A DNA stretch of 64,000 bases from Tissierellia bacterium (GTDB lineage Bacteria > Bacillota > Clostridia > Tissierellales > Peptoniphilaceae). Below the pieces are notes generated by a model that was not told where the DNA came from, did not search any database, and saw nothing but the letters and a program-made list of their open reading frames with translations. The translations under genes and the position numbers were made by a program. Numbering within the stretch: the first letter of the stretch is position 1; each line of letters starts with the position of its first letter. This document shows positions 26,874-35,863 of the stretch, one piece after another. The DNA lies in the NCBI GenBank assembly GCA_012728295.1, contig JAAYFJ010000039.1:1-64000 (forward strand). Reading direction: 5' to 3'.

Positions 26874-27970
26874 AAAAAGATAAAATTTTTGAAATTTTAA
26901 ATAATGTTAAAGTCGATGAACCAAGAACTAAAGAAATCATTAACGATATTGAGATGCATAATATTAAAAGAACTTTGTCACCAAAACTATCCAAGAAAAA
27001 GAAGTTCAATTGGTTGCCAAAAGCAGTTGTGGCAGCTACATTAATTATAGGATTTATGTTCACATCTCCTGGGCAGGAACTATATGCTTCTATGATGAAA
27101 GTTTATGATAATATTGTTGTTTCTATGAATAAACACACACCTTATCCTGAAGAAGTTGACGATATTATTATGAAGCCCCACTCTCAGATAATCGACAAAG
27201 GCATATTAATCAGCATTGAAGAAATTGTACTTGATGATAGCGTTTTAAATATAAACCTAATCAGCGAAATCATAGAACCGGAACTTTATCCTGAATTCCA
27301 TAACAATACTGATATTTCCATCTTTCCTGATTTACACTCCGTGAAAATTAATGGAATAAACTCTGCCTTAGGTGGAAGAGGCTCCGGTTGGAACTTAACT
27401 AAAACCATATCTCAAAACTTGTTGGAAACTAACTTATCTACCTCCATTGATGAAAATAGTAACATAGAATTATTCTTTAATAAGGTCAGCATTATGCAAC
27501 AACCCGAATCGCAAACTACTAACCCAGAAATAATTAGCAAAGACATTAAAGGTAATTGGAGATTTGAATTTAAAGGAGAAGAATTATTAAAGAACCTCGA
27601 TACCATCACCCACCCCATTGACCAGGTTATAGGTGAAATTGACGGAAAACCTGTCTATGTAGATTATTTAAGGTCAAATAAATTTAGAATAACCATGGTA
27701 CTAAAAAGAGAGGAAAATGCACGGGAAAATATTTTTCCTGTAGAAATTATAGCAACAGATAATCAAAACAGAGAATATATTTTCTCCACCATCACAGCCA
27801 ATAAAGACACTGTTGTTATGGAATACGTCGGCAAAAAAGGTGAGGCTCTTTTAGCGCAAAATGAACTGACAATAAAATTGTTTATACAAGAAATTCCAGA
27901 AAAATCCGAATCAAAAATGCCAGATCAAATGAGTGCTGGAGAACCTATGAAAATTATATTGCAAAAGTAA
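26870..27970 (+). CDS. DUF4179 membrane protein, probable anti-sigma factor
   Basis: A cytoplasmic N-terminus of about 45 residues precedes one transmembrane helix (about 51-66) and a large extracytoplasmic domain of about 300 residues (DUF4179). This topology, and coupling to an ECF sigma gene, is typical of clostridial anti-sigma factors. Translation starts at a GTG (26870) that overlaps the sigma stop codon as GTGA, with AAGGAGG 8 bases upstream. The short N-terminus lacks an obvious zinc-finger HxxxCxxC motif. Confidence 0.8.
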   Translation: MKKDKIFEILNNVKVDEPRTKEIINDIEMHNIKRTLSPKLSKKKKFNWLPKAVVAATLIIGFMFTSPGQELYASMMKVYDNIVVSMNKHTPYPEEVDDIIMKPHSQIIDKGILISIEEIVLDDSVLNINLISEIIEPELYPEFHNNTDISIFPDLHSVKINGINSALGGRGSGWNLTKTISQNLLETNLSTSIDENSNIELFFNKVSIMQQPESQTTNPEIISKDIKGNWRFEFKGEELLKNLDTITHPIDQVIGEIDGKPVYVDYLRSNKFRITMVLKREENARENIFPVEIIATDNQNREYIFSTITANKDTVVMEYVGKKGEALLAQNELTIKLFIQEIPEKSESKMPDQMSAGEPMKIILQK

Positions 27971-28006
27971 AACAAAGGCGATCAATGTGAATTGGTCGCC
28001 TTTGTT
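27971..28006. terminator. Terminator after the DUF4179 gene, shared with the convergent peptidase
   Basis: AACAAAGGCGA (27971-27981) pairs perfectly with TCGCCTTTGTT (27996-28006). It sits between convergent genes. Confidence 0.85.
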
Positions 28007-28014
28007 ATTATATG

Positions 28015-28878
28015 CTATTGCAGTTCTTTTGAATTGAAAGTGTTCCCATGCTCTAGGTCTCCGTATTCAAGTCCACGTACAAACCATTCTTGTCTTTGCT
28101 TTGAAGTTCCATGCTGGAATGTATCCGGATTTGCCCTTCCACCTTGCATTTCCTGTATTCTATCATCTCCAACGCCTGAAGCTGCCGCCATTCCTTCCTC
28201 CACATCTCCAGCTTCTAGATAACCTTTGTTTTTCACATAGTGTGCAAATACACCGGAATAGTAATCTGCCTGTAATTCTAGCATTACCATCACCTTATTA
28301 AACTCCGTTTTTGATAGTTGCCCTTTTAGAGATTGAACCTCTTGCAATGTACCTATAAGTTTTTGCACATGATGACCTACCTCATGGGCAAGTACATAGG
28401 CGAAAGCAAAGTCACCTTCCGCGGCAAATGTCGACCGTAACTGTTTTGCAAACGAAACGTCAATATATATCGTCTCATCTGCACTACAATAAAATGGCCC
28501 CATATTAGCAGAAGCAAATCCACACCCTGTATTAGTAGAATTTTGATAAAGTGTCAACTTTGGTTCTCTATACTCAGCGCCATGCTGCTTAAATATATCA
28601 TGCCAAACATCCTCAGTATCAGCTAGTACTACTGACAAAAATTCTTCTAATTCTCTTTCTTCTTCATTCCTAGCCACATACTCTTCTTGCTGGGTAGTTT
28701 GTGGTGTCAAGCCTCCACTACCCACATTATCCATCAACACTTCCAATGGGTTCTGTCCTGAAATATATGCAAGCAACAGCATAATAATCAGTCCAACACC
28801 ACCGATTCCGCCAGCTATTCTTCCACCGGAACCACCTCTGTTTACATTGTCACTGGACCTTCTACCTTTCCATTTCAT
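28015..28878 (-). CDS. Neutral zinc metallopeptidase, YpfJ family
   Basis: The N-terminus is basic and glycine-rich, then one membrane helix (about 25-42). The peptidase domain contains the HExxH-type zinc motif LAHEVGHHVQ near 165-174 and a downstream Glu/Asp-rich helix (LELQADYYSGVFAHY). The 287-residue length and the GVGDDRIQEMQGGRANPDTFQHG stretch, split here for length as GVGDDRIQ and ANPDTFQHG, match the YpfJ family. The role is unknown. The ATG follows GAGGTG. Confidence 0.9.
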   Translation of the reverse strand: MKWKGRRSSDNVNRGGSGGRIAGGIGGVGLIIMLLLAYISGQNPLEVLMDNVGSGGLTPQTTQQEEYVARNEEERELEEFLSVVLADTEDVWHDIFKQHGAEYREPKLTLYQNSTNTGCGFASANMGPFYCSADETIYIDVSFAKQLRSTFAAEGDFAFAYVLAHEVGHHVQKLIGTLQEVQSLKGQLSKTEFNKVMVMLELQADYYSGVFAHYVKNKGYLEAGDVEEGMAAASGVGDDRIQEMQGGRANPDTFQHGTSKQRQEWFVRGLEYGDLEHGNTFNSKELQ

Positions 28879-29063
28879 ATCATCACCTCGGCATATTCTA
28901 GTACAAATATATCCAATATTCTAGGCTTTAAACTTTAATATGGTTTATTAAATGACATTACACTTATTATTGTACTTTAACGCCTTTATAAATAATCGGT
29001 GGCCACCTCTAGACATAATGGTTTTATGTCATTGTTCTCAATTTAAAAGCACCTTACGATTAG
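28879..29063. other. Gap between the YpfJ peptidase and the flavoprotein pair
   Basis: This AT-rich stretch upstream of the peptidase gene probably holds its promoter. I recognise no RNA gene or small reading frame with a ribosome site. Confidence 0.3.
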
Positions 29064-29090
29064 AAAAGTGGACATTCAATGTCCACTTTT
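29064..29090 (-). terminator. Hairpin after the flavoprotein pair
   Basis: AAAAGTGGACAT and ATGTCCACTTTT form a perfect 12-base stem around a 3-base loop, 56 bases after the stop of the flavoprotein gene. Confidence 0.65.
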
Positions 29091-29145
29091 AACGCTCTAT
29101 TTTCATGGTCTAGCTGAACTTAAATCTCCTATTACTACACATCCA

Positions 29146-29793
29146 TTAATAAATAAATGGCTTATCATGTAGCTTGTCGTAAACGTTGTTTTTTTTCGCT
29201 TGACTCTTCCATTGAATATTCCCCCCTAATTTATACAATATCCTGAGCATAGAAGGCGATATATAAGAGTTTTCTCTTACCTCACGCAAGTCGTTCTTTA
29301 TATCTTTACAGAGTTTCTCCAGCTCATTATAAACTGCTTTTGTTGGGCCGCTATTAATTTGCTTTGTTTCCCCTAAAAATACACCGGCTCCAATGCCTAT
29401 ACCATATTGCCAATGAATACCTACTTTAGAACAAAAGTTTTGCATAATCTTCAAGGCAATTTTATTATGTGTTGCTTCAAAAAATCCACATTGACTTATC
29501 CCATATGCTCTTGGTAACAAATCCGATTCCTTGGACTCTTTTTCAATGATTTGCATAGCTCTAACAACAGGTGATGGCAGGGCATCTACATATAATGGAC
29601 ATACTATTAAAAGTACATCTGCTTCTATTATTTGTTTAGACAAAATTTTTTGGTTGCTATCTGATTCACCAACTAAGTCCAAAGCTTTTATCACCTTTAT
29701 ATCCATACATAGTATTTCTTCTATTTCTTTTATTATTTTAGCTGATGTATTTTTAGTCTTTTTAGGACTACCGTTAATGGCAACTATTTTCAT
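29146..29793 (-). CDS. NAD(P)H-dependent FMN-reductase-like flavoprotein
   Basis: A 215-residue flavodoxin-fold protein. INGSPKKTKNTSA (about 5-17) is the FMN phosphate loop, and CPLYVDALPSPV (about 65-76) the second FMN-binding loop. A C-terminal extension of about 60 residues is basic. It overlaps the preceding flavoprotein by ATGA, suggesting that the two form one complex or act on one pathway. The substrate is unknown. Confidence 0.8.
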   Translation of the reverse strand: MKIVAINGSPKKTKNTSAKIIKEIEEILCMDIKVIKALDLVGESDSNQKILSKQIIEADVLLIVCPLYVDALPSPVVRAMQIIEKESKESDLLPRAYGISQCGFFEATHNKIALKIMQNFCSKVGIHWQYGIGIGAGVFLGETKQINSGPTKAVYNELEKLCKDIKNDLREVRENSYISPSMLRILYKLGGNIQWKSQAKKNNVYDKLHDKPFIY

Positions 29794-30359
29794 ATCGCAT
29801 CTCCTCTTATCAAAAAATTATTGAAAGATTTAATACAACTTACCATTTCTTCCTTATTCTCTGCAACAAATACTTTATTTCTTAAAGAGTATAAATTCAA
29901 TGCATTTCGATTGGAAAGATTTGCAAATATTTCCTTTTCCTCAGCTGTAGTCTTCCCGTAACCAAAGGCATATAGTTCAGGATATTTTTCGTATCTTTTC
30001 TGGTGGTGCATTTCTCCCTTTATCATTGTAAAAAATGGAGAAAGAATGCAAATGCTTCGATCTATATAGGCTTTAATATCCGGACTATAACCTCCATATA
30101 CCACTTGGGTCAACAAAACTACCACATCTGCATTAACATAGCGCCTAGCAATATCATTAGCTTTATCTTCTTTAATAACGCAATTCCCTGGCGTTTTAGT
30201 CCAGCATCCAAAACACCCTAAACATGAGCTTATTTCATTGTAGTCTAATCTTATTTTCTGTATTTTATGCTCTGGACCAAGGTTATCTAACAACAATTTA
30301 AGCCAATCCACTCCACTATAATCATTGGCTGTCGTATCGTATAAAACTAGAGTTTCCAT
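29790..30359 (-). CDS. Flavodoxin-fold protein with a four-cysteine motif
   Basis: A 189-residue NADPH-dependent FMN reductase-like protein with Cys46, Cys49, Cys52 and Cys60 (CxxCxxC...C). This resembles iron-sulfur flavoproteins (Isf), which exchange electrons between ferredoxin and FMN, so a [4Fe-4S] cluster is possible. The usual N-terminal phosphate loop is poorly kept (YDTTANDYSG). First gene of a two-gene operon with the following flavoprotein (4-base overlap). Confidence 0.75.
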   Translation of the reverse strand: METLVLYDTTANDYSGVDWLKLLLDNLGPEHKIQKIRLDYNEISSCLGCFGCWTKTPGNCVIKEDKANDIARRYVNADVVVLLTQVVYGGYSPDIKAYIDRSICILSPFFTMIKGEMHHQKRYEKYPELYAFGYGKTTAEEKEIFANLSNRNALNLYSLRNKVFVAENKEEMVSCIKSFNNFLIRGDAI

Positions 30360-30427
30360 GCATAATACCCTCTCTCTACCTCAATGTTAATATTATTTTT
30401 ATGCAAATATCATATATTCTATTACCA

Positions 30428-31258
30428 TTATTCCCCAGTATATTCTAAGTGATATAAATCTTTCCTCATATGTTTTAATAGTGGCAACTGTTCTCTCACA
30501 TTTTTAACCTCTTCTAAATCGATTTCCTGCACTAATATTCCTTCTTTTTCATCTAGTTGTCCAACTATTTTACCCCATGGTGATGCTATAATGCTATTTC
30601 CCCAAGATGTATATGGACCTTCCAAATCTCTGGCAGGAGAACACCCTGCAGTAAATACTTGGTTATCAACACCTCTTTGGCGGAATAGCAATTCCCAATG
30701 TAAAGGACCCGTAGTCATATTAAAAGCTGCCGGTGTCAATATTATTTCTGCTCCTGCCATATTCATCAATCTAGCTAGCTCTGGAAATCTCATATCATAG
30801 CATATGCAAAGCCCCATTTTCCCATATTCTGTATCAAATACTGTAAAGGAATCTCCTGCAGTTAGCGTATCCGATTCCATAAAGTATTGACCGCCCTTAA
30901 CGTTAACATCAAATAAATGTACTTTTCTATGCTTTGCTATTTGCTCACCCTGTGGATTAAATACATAAGACGTGTTGTAAATTTTTCCTTGGGCATCTTT
31001 TTCTGGCATGGTTCCACCACAAATATATATATTGTACTTAATTGCTAATGCTCTAAGCTCCTCATAAACATAGCCCCCTTCTTCTTCAGCATATGAAGGA
31101 AATAGTGATGCTTGGTAAGGGCAACAGAACATCTCAGGCAATAAAACCACATTTGCACCTTGTTTTACAGCTTCAGAAATATGGTTTTCTGCAATTTTCA
31201 TGCATTCCTCTTTTTCAGAGTGAACTTTCATTTGTATCAAAGCTAGATTGAATTTCAT
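30428..31258 (-). CDS. Carbon-nitrogen hydrolase (omega-amidase-like nitrilase superfamily)
   Basis: The catalytic triad is visible: Glu42 in LLPEMF, Lys112 in KHRKVHLFD and Cys153 in CICYDMRFPE. The 276-residue length and the LFDVNVKGG stretch match omega-amidases (Nit2-like), which hydrolyse alpha-keto acid amides such as 2-oxoglutaramate or 2-oxosuccinamate. The ATG at 31258 follows AGGAG. It lies 78 bases downstream of the radical SAM gene and may be in the AmmeMemoRadiSam operon. Confidence 0.88.
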   Translation of the reverse strand: MKFNLALIQMKVHSEKEECMKIAENHISEAVKQGANVVLLPEMFCCPYQASLFPSYAEEEGGYVYEELRALAIKYNIYICGGTMPEKDAQGKIYNTSYVFNPQGEQIAKHRKVHLFDVNVKGGQYFMESDTLTAGDSFTVFDTEYGKMGLCICYDMRFPELARLMNMAGAEIILTPAAFNMTTGPLHWELLFRQRGVDNQVFTAGCSPARDLEGPYTSWGNSIIASPWGKIVGQLDEKEGILVQEIDLEEVKNVREQLPLLKHMRKDLYHLEYTGE

Positions 31259-31336
31259 ATATTTCTCCTCTCTTATAGTCGTCAATTTGCTTTCTTATAT
31301 ACCTATATGATTATACTAATAAATCAACCTCTGTTG

Positions 31337-32176
31337 CTAAATATTTCCAAGATATACTTTATTCAAGTGTTTTCTAGCAATTTCTTCAGCTCTATATAGG
31401 CTATTTACATCAGTTACAGGTGTATTTCTCTTAAATCTTGGAAAATATCTACTAATGTGCAAGGGGATATCGCTATTAATATCTCCTAAAAACTTTGCAA
31501 TCGCCTCAATATCTCTATCGTTTTCCCCATCTATCAACAGGGTTGTAACTTCGATATGGGTGCAATTTGCCGCCGTTTCTATTGTCTTTAATACAGGTTC
31601 TAATGTGCCTGAACAAATCTTCTTATAAAAGGCATCGCTATAAGCTTTAAGATCTATGTTCATCGCATCTAAAAGCGGCAATAATTTCTTTAGTGGTTCT
31701 TGGTTGATATATCCATTTGTTACCATTATGTTCTTTAATTTTCGATCTCTTATTCCACATGAAATATCATACATATATTCATACCAAATTGTCGGTTCAT
31801 TGTATGTATATGCAATTCCTATGGAACCATTTGCACCTGCCAATTCCCACAACCTATCTATATCCGCATCACTATATCTTTCATGGTCATATACCAGCTG
31901 GTAATTCTGGCAAAAATCACATCTAAAGTTACATCCATAGCTACCAATGGAAAATATTATCTCTCCTGGGTAAAACTCATAGAGCGGCTTTTTTTCAATG
32001 GGATCATAGGCTGCTCCAGTGATTTTTCCATAGTTTAATGTATATAGTTTTCCGTTTTGATTTTTTCTTACCTTGCAAAAACCTAAGTTGCCTTCAGATA
32101 TGTGGCAATTATGTGGGCAAAGTAAGCAATCTATATCACCATTAGATCTTTTTTGGTAAAACATAGCTTCTTTCAT
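31337..32176 (-). CDS. amrS: AmmeMemoRadiSam system radical SAM enzyme
   Basis: Radical SAM protein with the cluster motif Cys82-xxx-Cys86-xx-Cys89 (CNFRCDFC). An N-terminal cysteine set (Cys17, Cys20, Cys24, Cys34) and NYGKITGAAYDPIEKKPL are diagnostic of the AmrS branch related to pyruvate-formate-lyase activases. At 279 residues it is somewhat shorter than many relatives (about 330). It follows the Memo-AMMECR1 fusion by 12 bases. The reaction catalysed is not established. Confidence 0.9.
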   Translation of the reverse strand: MKEAMFYQKRSNGDIDCLLCPHNCHISEGNLGFCKVRKNQNGKLYTLNYGKITGAAYDPIEKKPLYEFYPGEIIFSIGSYGCNFRCDFCQNYQLVYDHERYSDADIDRLWELAGANGSIGIAYTYNEPTIWYEYMYDISCGIRDRKLKNIMVTNGYINQEPLKKLLPLLDAMNIDLKAYSDAFYKKICSGTLEPVLKTIETAANCTHIEVTTLLIDGENDRDIEAIAKFLGDINSDIPLHISRYFPRFKRNTPVTDVNSLYRAEEIARKHLNKVYLGNI

Positions 32177-32188
32177 AAAATCACCTAC

Positions 32189-33526
32189 CTATTGGTGTCT
32201 AATTACTTCAAACCTTTCCATGGTATATGGTTCTTCCGGTGCAATCCCAGCTTTCATCAATGCAATTCCCACCTGCTGCTCCACGGAATCTATGCCTTCT
32301 AAATTCGGTAGCAATAATCCTCTTCTCATGCCAGAAGTGACTATTACTCCATATTTTTCCGTATCTAATTGGCTTATGTCCGATATTGGTTCTGCCGGCT
32401 TCAATACATCTACTGAATATGACAAATCCTCTAGCTCTTCTGGCACCACCTTATAAAACCTTGAATCGTATACTCCCGCCGAAACTGCATTTACTATTAT
32501 CTCCTCTGCCAAGCTATCCTTTGTTGGAGCTATAGTTCCAATACAACCTCTAAGCTGTCCATTCTTCTTTAAACTCACAAAGCAACCTGCCTGTTCCTCT
32601 AGCAGTTCTTCAGGTATTTCTATGTCTTTCATTAAAAACTTTCCTGTTCTCACATAATGCTCTAGGCTTTCTTTGGCTAATTTTATTATAGGATCTTCCT
32701 GTTTAGCGCTAATAAGTGCTGTTAAATATCCGACACCAAATGGACCCTCATAAGAAATCACTTCACTATTTATATTTATACCATCTAAAAAACCTGCCAT
32801 AACTTGAAAACACCGTAAACCACATTCTCCTGCTCCCTCGCTAACTGTTGAATCAAAGCTCACAAAGCTGTTGAGATCATTTGATTGAACTATCTTTATA
32901 ACTTCTTTATCAAACACTTCTCCATAGGGAGAATACGGATAAGCACCATCGTTACTAAGTCTGTGAGATAAATCACCTGAAGCCACTAGGATAGTACGCC
33001 TTCCAATAGATTCCACCGCCCTTTTAATACATTTTCCAAATTCAAATAACTCTTTAGCCTCAAGCATCCCATAAGTAATGGAGACCAGGTTAAACTCATC
33101 TATTTCTTTTGACAAAAATTCCAACGGCACCAGAGCACCATGATCTAAAGTTGCCATGGCTCCATATGTAGCTGCCTTTTTTGTATCCACAACTATCAAA
33201 GGGACATCAACCTTTCTCGATTCCCTTTCAATGGCCTCCACCATTTCTAAATCATTGTAGTAACTGTATTTTAATTGACTTTGACCAAAGTTTTCGAAAT
33301 CACCTTTTAAAATATCTTCTCCTAGCATGGATATAGCATCTCTAAATGCTATTCCGTGAGGTGAAACTAATATGATGGTTTCCGGTCTTAGCTCCGAAAT
33401 TGCCTTACTCAACTTATAAACGCCATCAATGGTTATCTTTGCCTCCTGACCTCTTGTTCCGCCTATTTTATCTACAATTATCGGTGGATGAGGAAATATT
33501 GCCGCACCAATAATGTTCTTGTTCAT
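32189..33526 (-). CDS. AmmeMemoRadiSam protein: Memo (AmrB) fused to AMMECR1 (AmrA)
   Basis: A 445-residue fusion. The N-terminal Memo/class III dioxygenase-like domain (about 1-270) contains FPHPPI near 12, VSPHG near 54 and GDLSHRL near 178 as likely metal-site residues. The C-terminal AMMECR1 domain (about 275-445) contains LRGCIGT near 318-325 and YSVDVLKPAEP. In many genomes these are separate genes beside a radical SAM gene; here they are fused. The function of the system is unknown. AGGAGG-type ribosome site before the ATG; first gene of the operon with amrS. Confidence 0.9.
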   Translation of the reverse strand: MNKNIIGAAIFPHPPIIVDKIGGTRGQEAKITIDGVYKLSKAISELRPETIILVSPHGIAFRDAISMLGEDILKGDFENFGQSQLKYSYYNDLEMVEAIERESRKVDVPLIVVDTKKAATYGAMATLDHGALVPLEFLSKEIDEFNLVSITYGMLEAKELFEFGKCIKRAVESIGRRTILVASGDLSHRLSNDGAYPYSPYGEVFDKEVIKIVQSNDLNSFVSFDSTVSEGAGECGLRCFQVMAGFLDGININSEVISYEGPFGVGYLTALISAKQEDPIIKLAKESLEHYVRTGKFLMKDIEIPEELLEEQAGCFVSLKKNGQLRGCIGTIAPTKDSLAEEIIVNAVSAGVYDSRFYKVVPEELEDLSYSVDVLKPAEPISDISQLDTEKYGVIVTSGMRRGLLLPNLEGIDSVEQQVGIALMKAGIAPEEPYTMERFEVIRHQ

Positions 33527-33643
33527 GAAATCCCCTCCTTATTCATATAATATATTTTTACCCTTATATGTAAATAATAATAGTTAGACTCCATCTCTTT
33601 GCAGATAGTATTTTATTCTAAAACCATAGTATTTGTGCATAAT

Positions 33644-33668
33644 AAAAGCAGCTCCCAGGAGCTGCTTT
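33644..33668 (-). terminator. Terminator of tpx
   Basis: AAAGCAGCTCC and GGAGCTGCTTT form an 11-base perfect stem with a 2-base centre, followed on the minus strand by TTTTATTAT. It lies 8 bases after the tpx stop. Confidence 0.85.
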
Positions 33669-33675
33669 CCATCTA

Positions 33676-34185
33676 TTATAAGCTTTTAACTGCTTCTAAC
33701 GCCTTTACATAATCAGGTTCAGTGGTAACTTCTTTTACATACTCCACATATTTTACAGTGCCATCTTTATCAATAACTACTACGCCTCTGCTTAATAGTC
33801 TTAACTCATCAATTACAAATCCATACTTTAGACCGAAATCCAAATCTCTATGATCTGATAGTGTAATCAAATTGTCTATACCCTTAGCTGCACAGAATCT
33901 ACCTTGTGCAAAAGGTAAGTCACATGAAATAGTTAGCATTTTTACGCCATCTAGCTTGGACGCCTCTTGGTTGAAGTTGATAGTCTGTAGTTCGCAAACC
34001 CCAGTATCTATTGATGGTACTACACTGATTACAATGATATTGCCTAAGTCTTCGCTAAGATTATATGGGCTTAAATCATTTTTTATTGCTGTAAATTCAG
34101 GTGCTTTATCTCCAACTTTAATCTCTTTTCCATTTAAAGTTACTGGTCCACCGCCAAATGTTACTACGCCTTTTCTTTGTTCCAT
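33676..34185 (-). CDS. tpx: Thiol peroxidase (Tpx-type peroxiredoxin)
   Basis: Reduces hydroperoxides using thioredoxin. The peroxidatic Cys64 lies in SIDTGVCELQT and the resolving Cys98 in FAQGRFC; an extra Cys88 is present. The 169-residue length is normal. AGGAGGG lies before the ATG. It has its own promoter and terminator. Confidence 0.96.
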   Translation of the reverse strand: MEQRKGVVTFGGGPVTLNGKEIKVGDKAPEFTAIKNDLSPYNLSEDLGNIIVISVVPSIDTGVCELQTINFNQEASKLDGVKMLTISCDLPFAQGRFCAAKGIDNLITLSDHRDLDFGLKYGFVIDELRLLSRGVVVIDKDGTVKYVEYVKEVTTEPDYVKALEAVKSL

Positions 34186-34210
34186 TAATAAACCCTCCTA
34201 TTTTTTAATT

Positions 34211-34278
34211 ACATACTTGAAATATTTTTCATCTTTGCCTGCTTGTTATTTATATCCTGTTTTCAAGTATGTATGCAA
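34211..34278 (-). promoter_or_regulatory. tpx promoter with flanking inverted repeat
   Basis: A TTGCAT (34278-34273) with an 18-base spacer and TATAAA (34254-34249) on the minus strand makes a plausible promoter. ACATACTTGAAA in the spacer and its reverse complement TTTCAAGTATGT (34222-34211) downstream flank the -10, with about 37 bases between arms; this could be a paired operator or leader structure. Confidence 0.4.
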
Positions 34279-34287
34279 TAAAAAAAA

Positions 34288-35052
34288 TTATTTATTATTA
34301 TTAAACCAAGATCTGACAACATTCATTAAACTATAGTTCGTCAAATCGTATATTAATGGCGTAATGGTCACATTTCCTTGCGATAAATAATCCCTGTCAG
34401 ATCCTTTTATTGGTACCTGATCATATCGTCCTGTTAAACTTAAAGTTAATGGACCTGCTCCATCTGCAAAACTGCGCTCGTATCTATCATAAATTACATT
34501 ACCCACAGGACATATGGTCATTTCTCCCAATTCCTCATAGTCCAAATATGGCACGTTTACATTTAATAATAATGGCCAGCCTTTCATTGGCTCTTGAACG
34601 AATTCCAAAATTTCCAACGCCACCTTAGCTGCTGTATCATATCTAGCCTCTCCATCTACATATCTGGAAGATATTGCCATAGATGGAATTTTATACACGT
34701 TTGCCTCAATAGCTGCAGAAACCGTACCAGAATATAGAATATCCATTCCAGCATTGTAGCCTAAGTTGATTCCTGACAATACGAAGTCAGGATTCTCTAC
34801 CAACTTCCCCTCCATTGCTAACCTTACACAATCTGCTGGGGTTCCTGCCACTGAAAAAGCTTTCCCATTGAAACCGTCTATGGATTGCTCCTCGATAGTT
34901 ATGGGTTCAAACAGAGTAATTGCATGGCTATTAGCTGATCGCTGTTCTTTTGGAGCCACCACTGTAACATCGTGGGCTTTTGCAATTTCAATTGCCAACT
35001 CTCTAATCCCAGGAGCCATTATTCCATCGTCATTAGTAATTAATATCTTCAT
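34288..35052 (-). CDS. surE: 5'/3'-nucleotidase SurE
   Basis: Metal-dependent nucleoside monophosphatase, 254 residues. ILITNDDGIMAPGI near the N-terminus carries the metal-binding Asp pair; QRSANSHAIT, GTPADCVRLAM and LSGINLGYNAG are further family motifs. The open frame continues upstream into the preceding gene, but the ATG at 35052 has GGAGGG just before it. It follows the WalJ-like gene by 10 bases, so the two are likely cotranscribed. Confidence 0.95.
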   Translation of the reverse strand: MKILITNDDGIMAPGIRELAIEIAKAHDVTVVAPKEQRSANSHAITLFEPITIEEQSIDGFNGKAFSVAGTPADCVRLAMEGKLVENPDFVLSGINLGYNAGMDILYSGTVSAAIEANVYKIPSMAISSRYVDGEARYDTAAKVALEILEFVQEPMKGWPLLLNVNVPYLDYEELGEMTICPVGNVIYDRYERSFADGAGPLTLSLTGRYDQVPIKGSDRDYLSQGNVTITPLIYDLTNYSLMNVVRSWFNNNK

Positions 35053-35062
35053 AGACCCTCCG

Positions 35063-35863
35063 TTATTCTTCCCACTTGATTCCATGGGTTACATCAAATC
35101 TCTCGGCAACTTCAATTGTATAATGCTCTCCTTCAATAAAACCTTGCTCTGTTAAGTTTTTATTTACTTCGTCTAGGGCCAATTTATGTGTGTTATTTTC
35201 ATTACTCAAGTGCCCCAGTAGGATTCTTTCCCCATTTCCTTTTAGCAATCTGCTCAGGCATACTCCCGTGTGTTCATTGCTCAAATGCCCTCTATTTCCC
35301 ATTATCCTCTGTTTTAATTCCAAAGGATATGGCCCATCTCGAAGTGCCTCTATGTCGTGATTAGCTTCTATAAAAAATAAATCTGACTTTTCCATTGCTC
35401 CAATCATATAGGGTGATATCCAGCCTGTATCTGTGATAAAAGAGGCTTTCTTTTCTTTCCAATTAACGATATACGCCACAGAATCTACCGCATCATGGTG
35501 AGTTGGCAACGCAAATAACCCCACATCTCCAATGGAAACGGTGGAATTACTATCTATGATACGAGTTAACTCTCTGGGTACTTCTTTAATAATAGGTGTC
35601 ATAGCAGCCCAAGTTCCAGCTGTTGCATAAATAGGTATATTATGGCGCCTTGCCAACACGCCTGCAGCCTGAATATGATCTCTGTGTTCATGGGTAATAA
35701 AGATAGCATCCAGTTCAGAAGCTAATACCTTCACCTGTTTTAAGAGAAGCTCGACCCTTTTACCGCTAAAACCCGCATCTATTAATATTTTCGCTTTATC
35801 CGTTTGAATAAATTGACAATTACCATCGCTCCCACTAGATAGGGAGCAGCAAAAAAATGACAT
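35063..35863 (-). CDS. MBL-fold metallohydrolase, WalJ/YycJ-like
   Basis: A metallo-beta-lactamase-fold enzyme with SLSSGSDGNC at the start and the metal motif THEHRDHIQ (about 56-64), followed by FITDTGW and GHLSNEHTG. The 266-residue length matches WalJ/YycJ, a probable DNA 5' exonuclease linked to the WalRK locus in Bacilli. Here it is beside surE instead. Confidence 0.88.
   Translation of the reverse strand: MSFFCCSLSSGSDGNCQFIQTDKAKILIDAGFSGKRVELLLKQVKVLASELDAIFITHEHRDHIQAAGVLARRHNIPIYATAGTWAAMTPIIKEVPRELTRIIDSNSTVSIGDVGLFALPTHHDAVDSVAYIVNWKEKKASFITDTGWISPYMIGAMEKSDLFFIEANHDIEALRDGPYPLELKQRIMGNRGHLSNEHTGVCLSRLLKGNGERILLGHLSNENNTHKLALDEVNKNLTEQGFIEGEHYTIEVAERFDVTHGIKWEE

Noticed and set aside
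33872..34336. A 154-codon plus-strand open frame opposite tpx and the surE end
   Set aside because: It lies across two well supported minus-strand genes and has no ribosome site or recognisable product.
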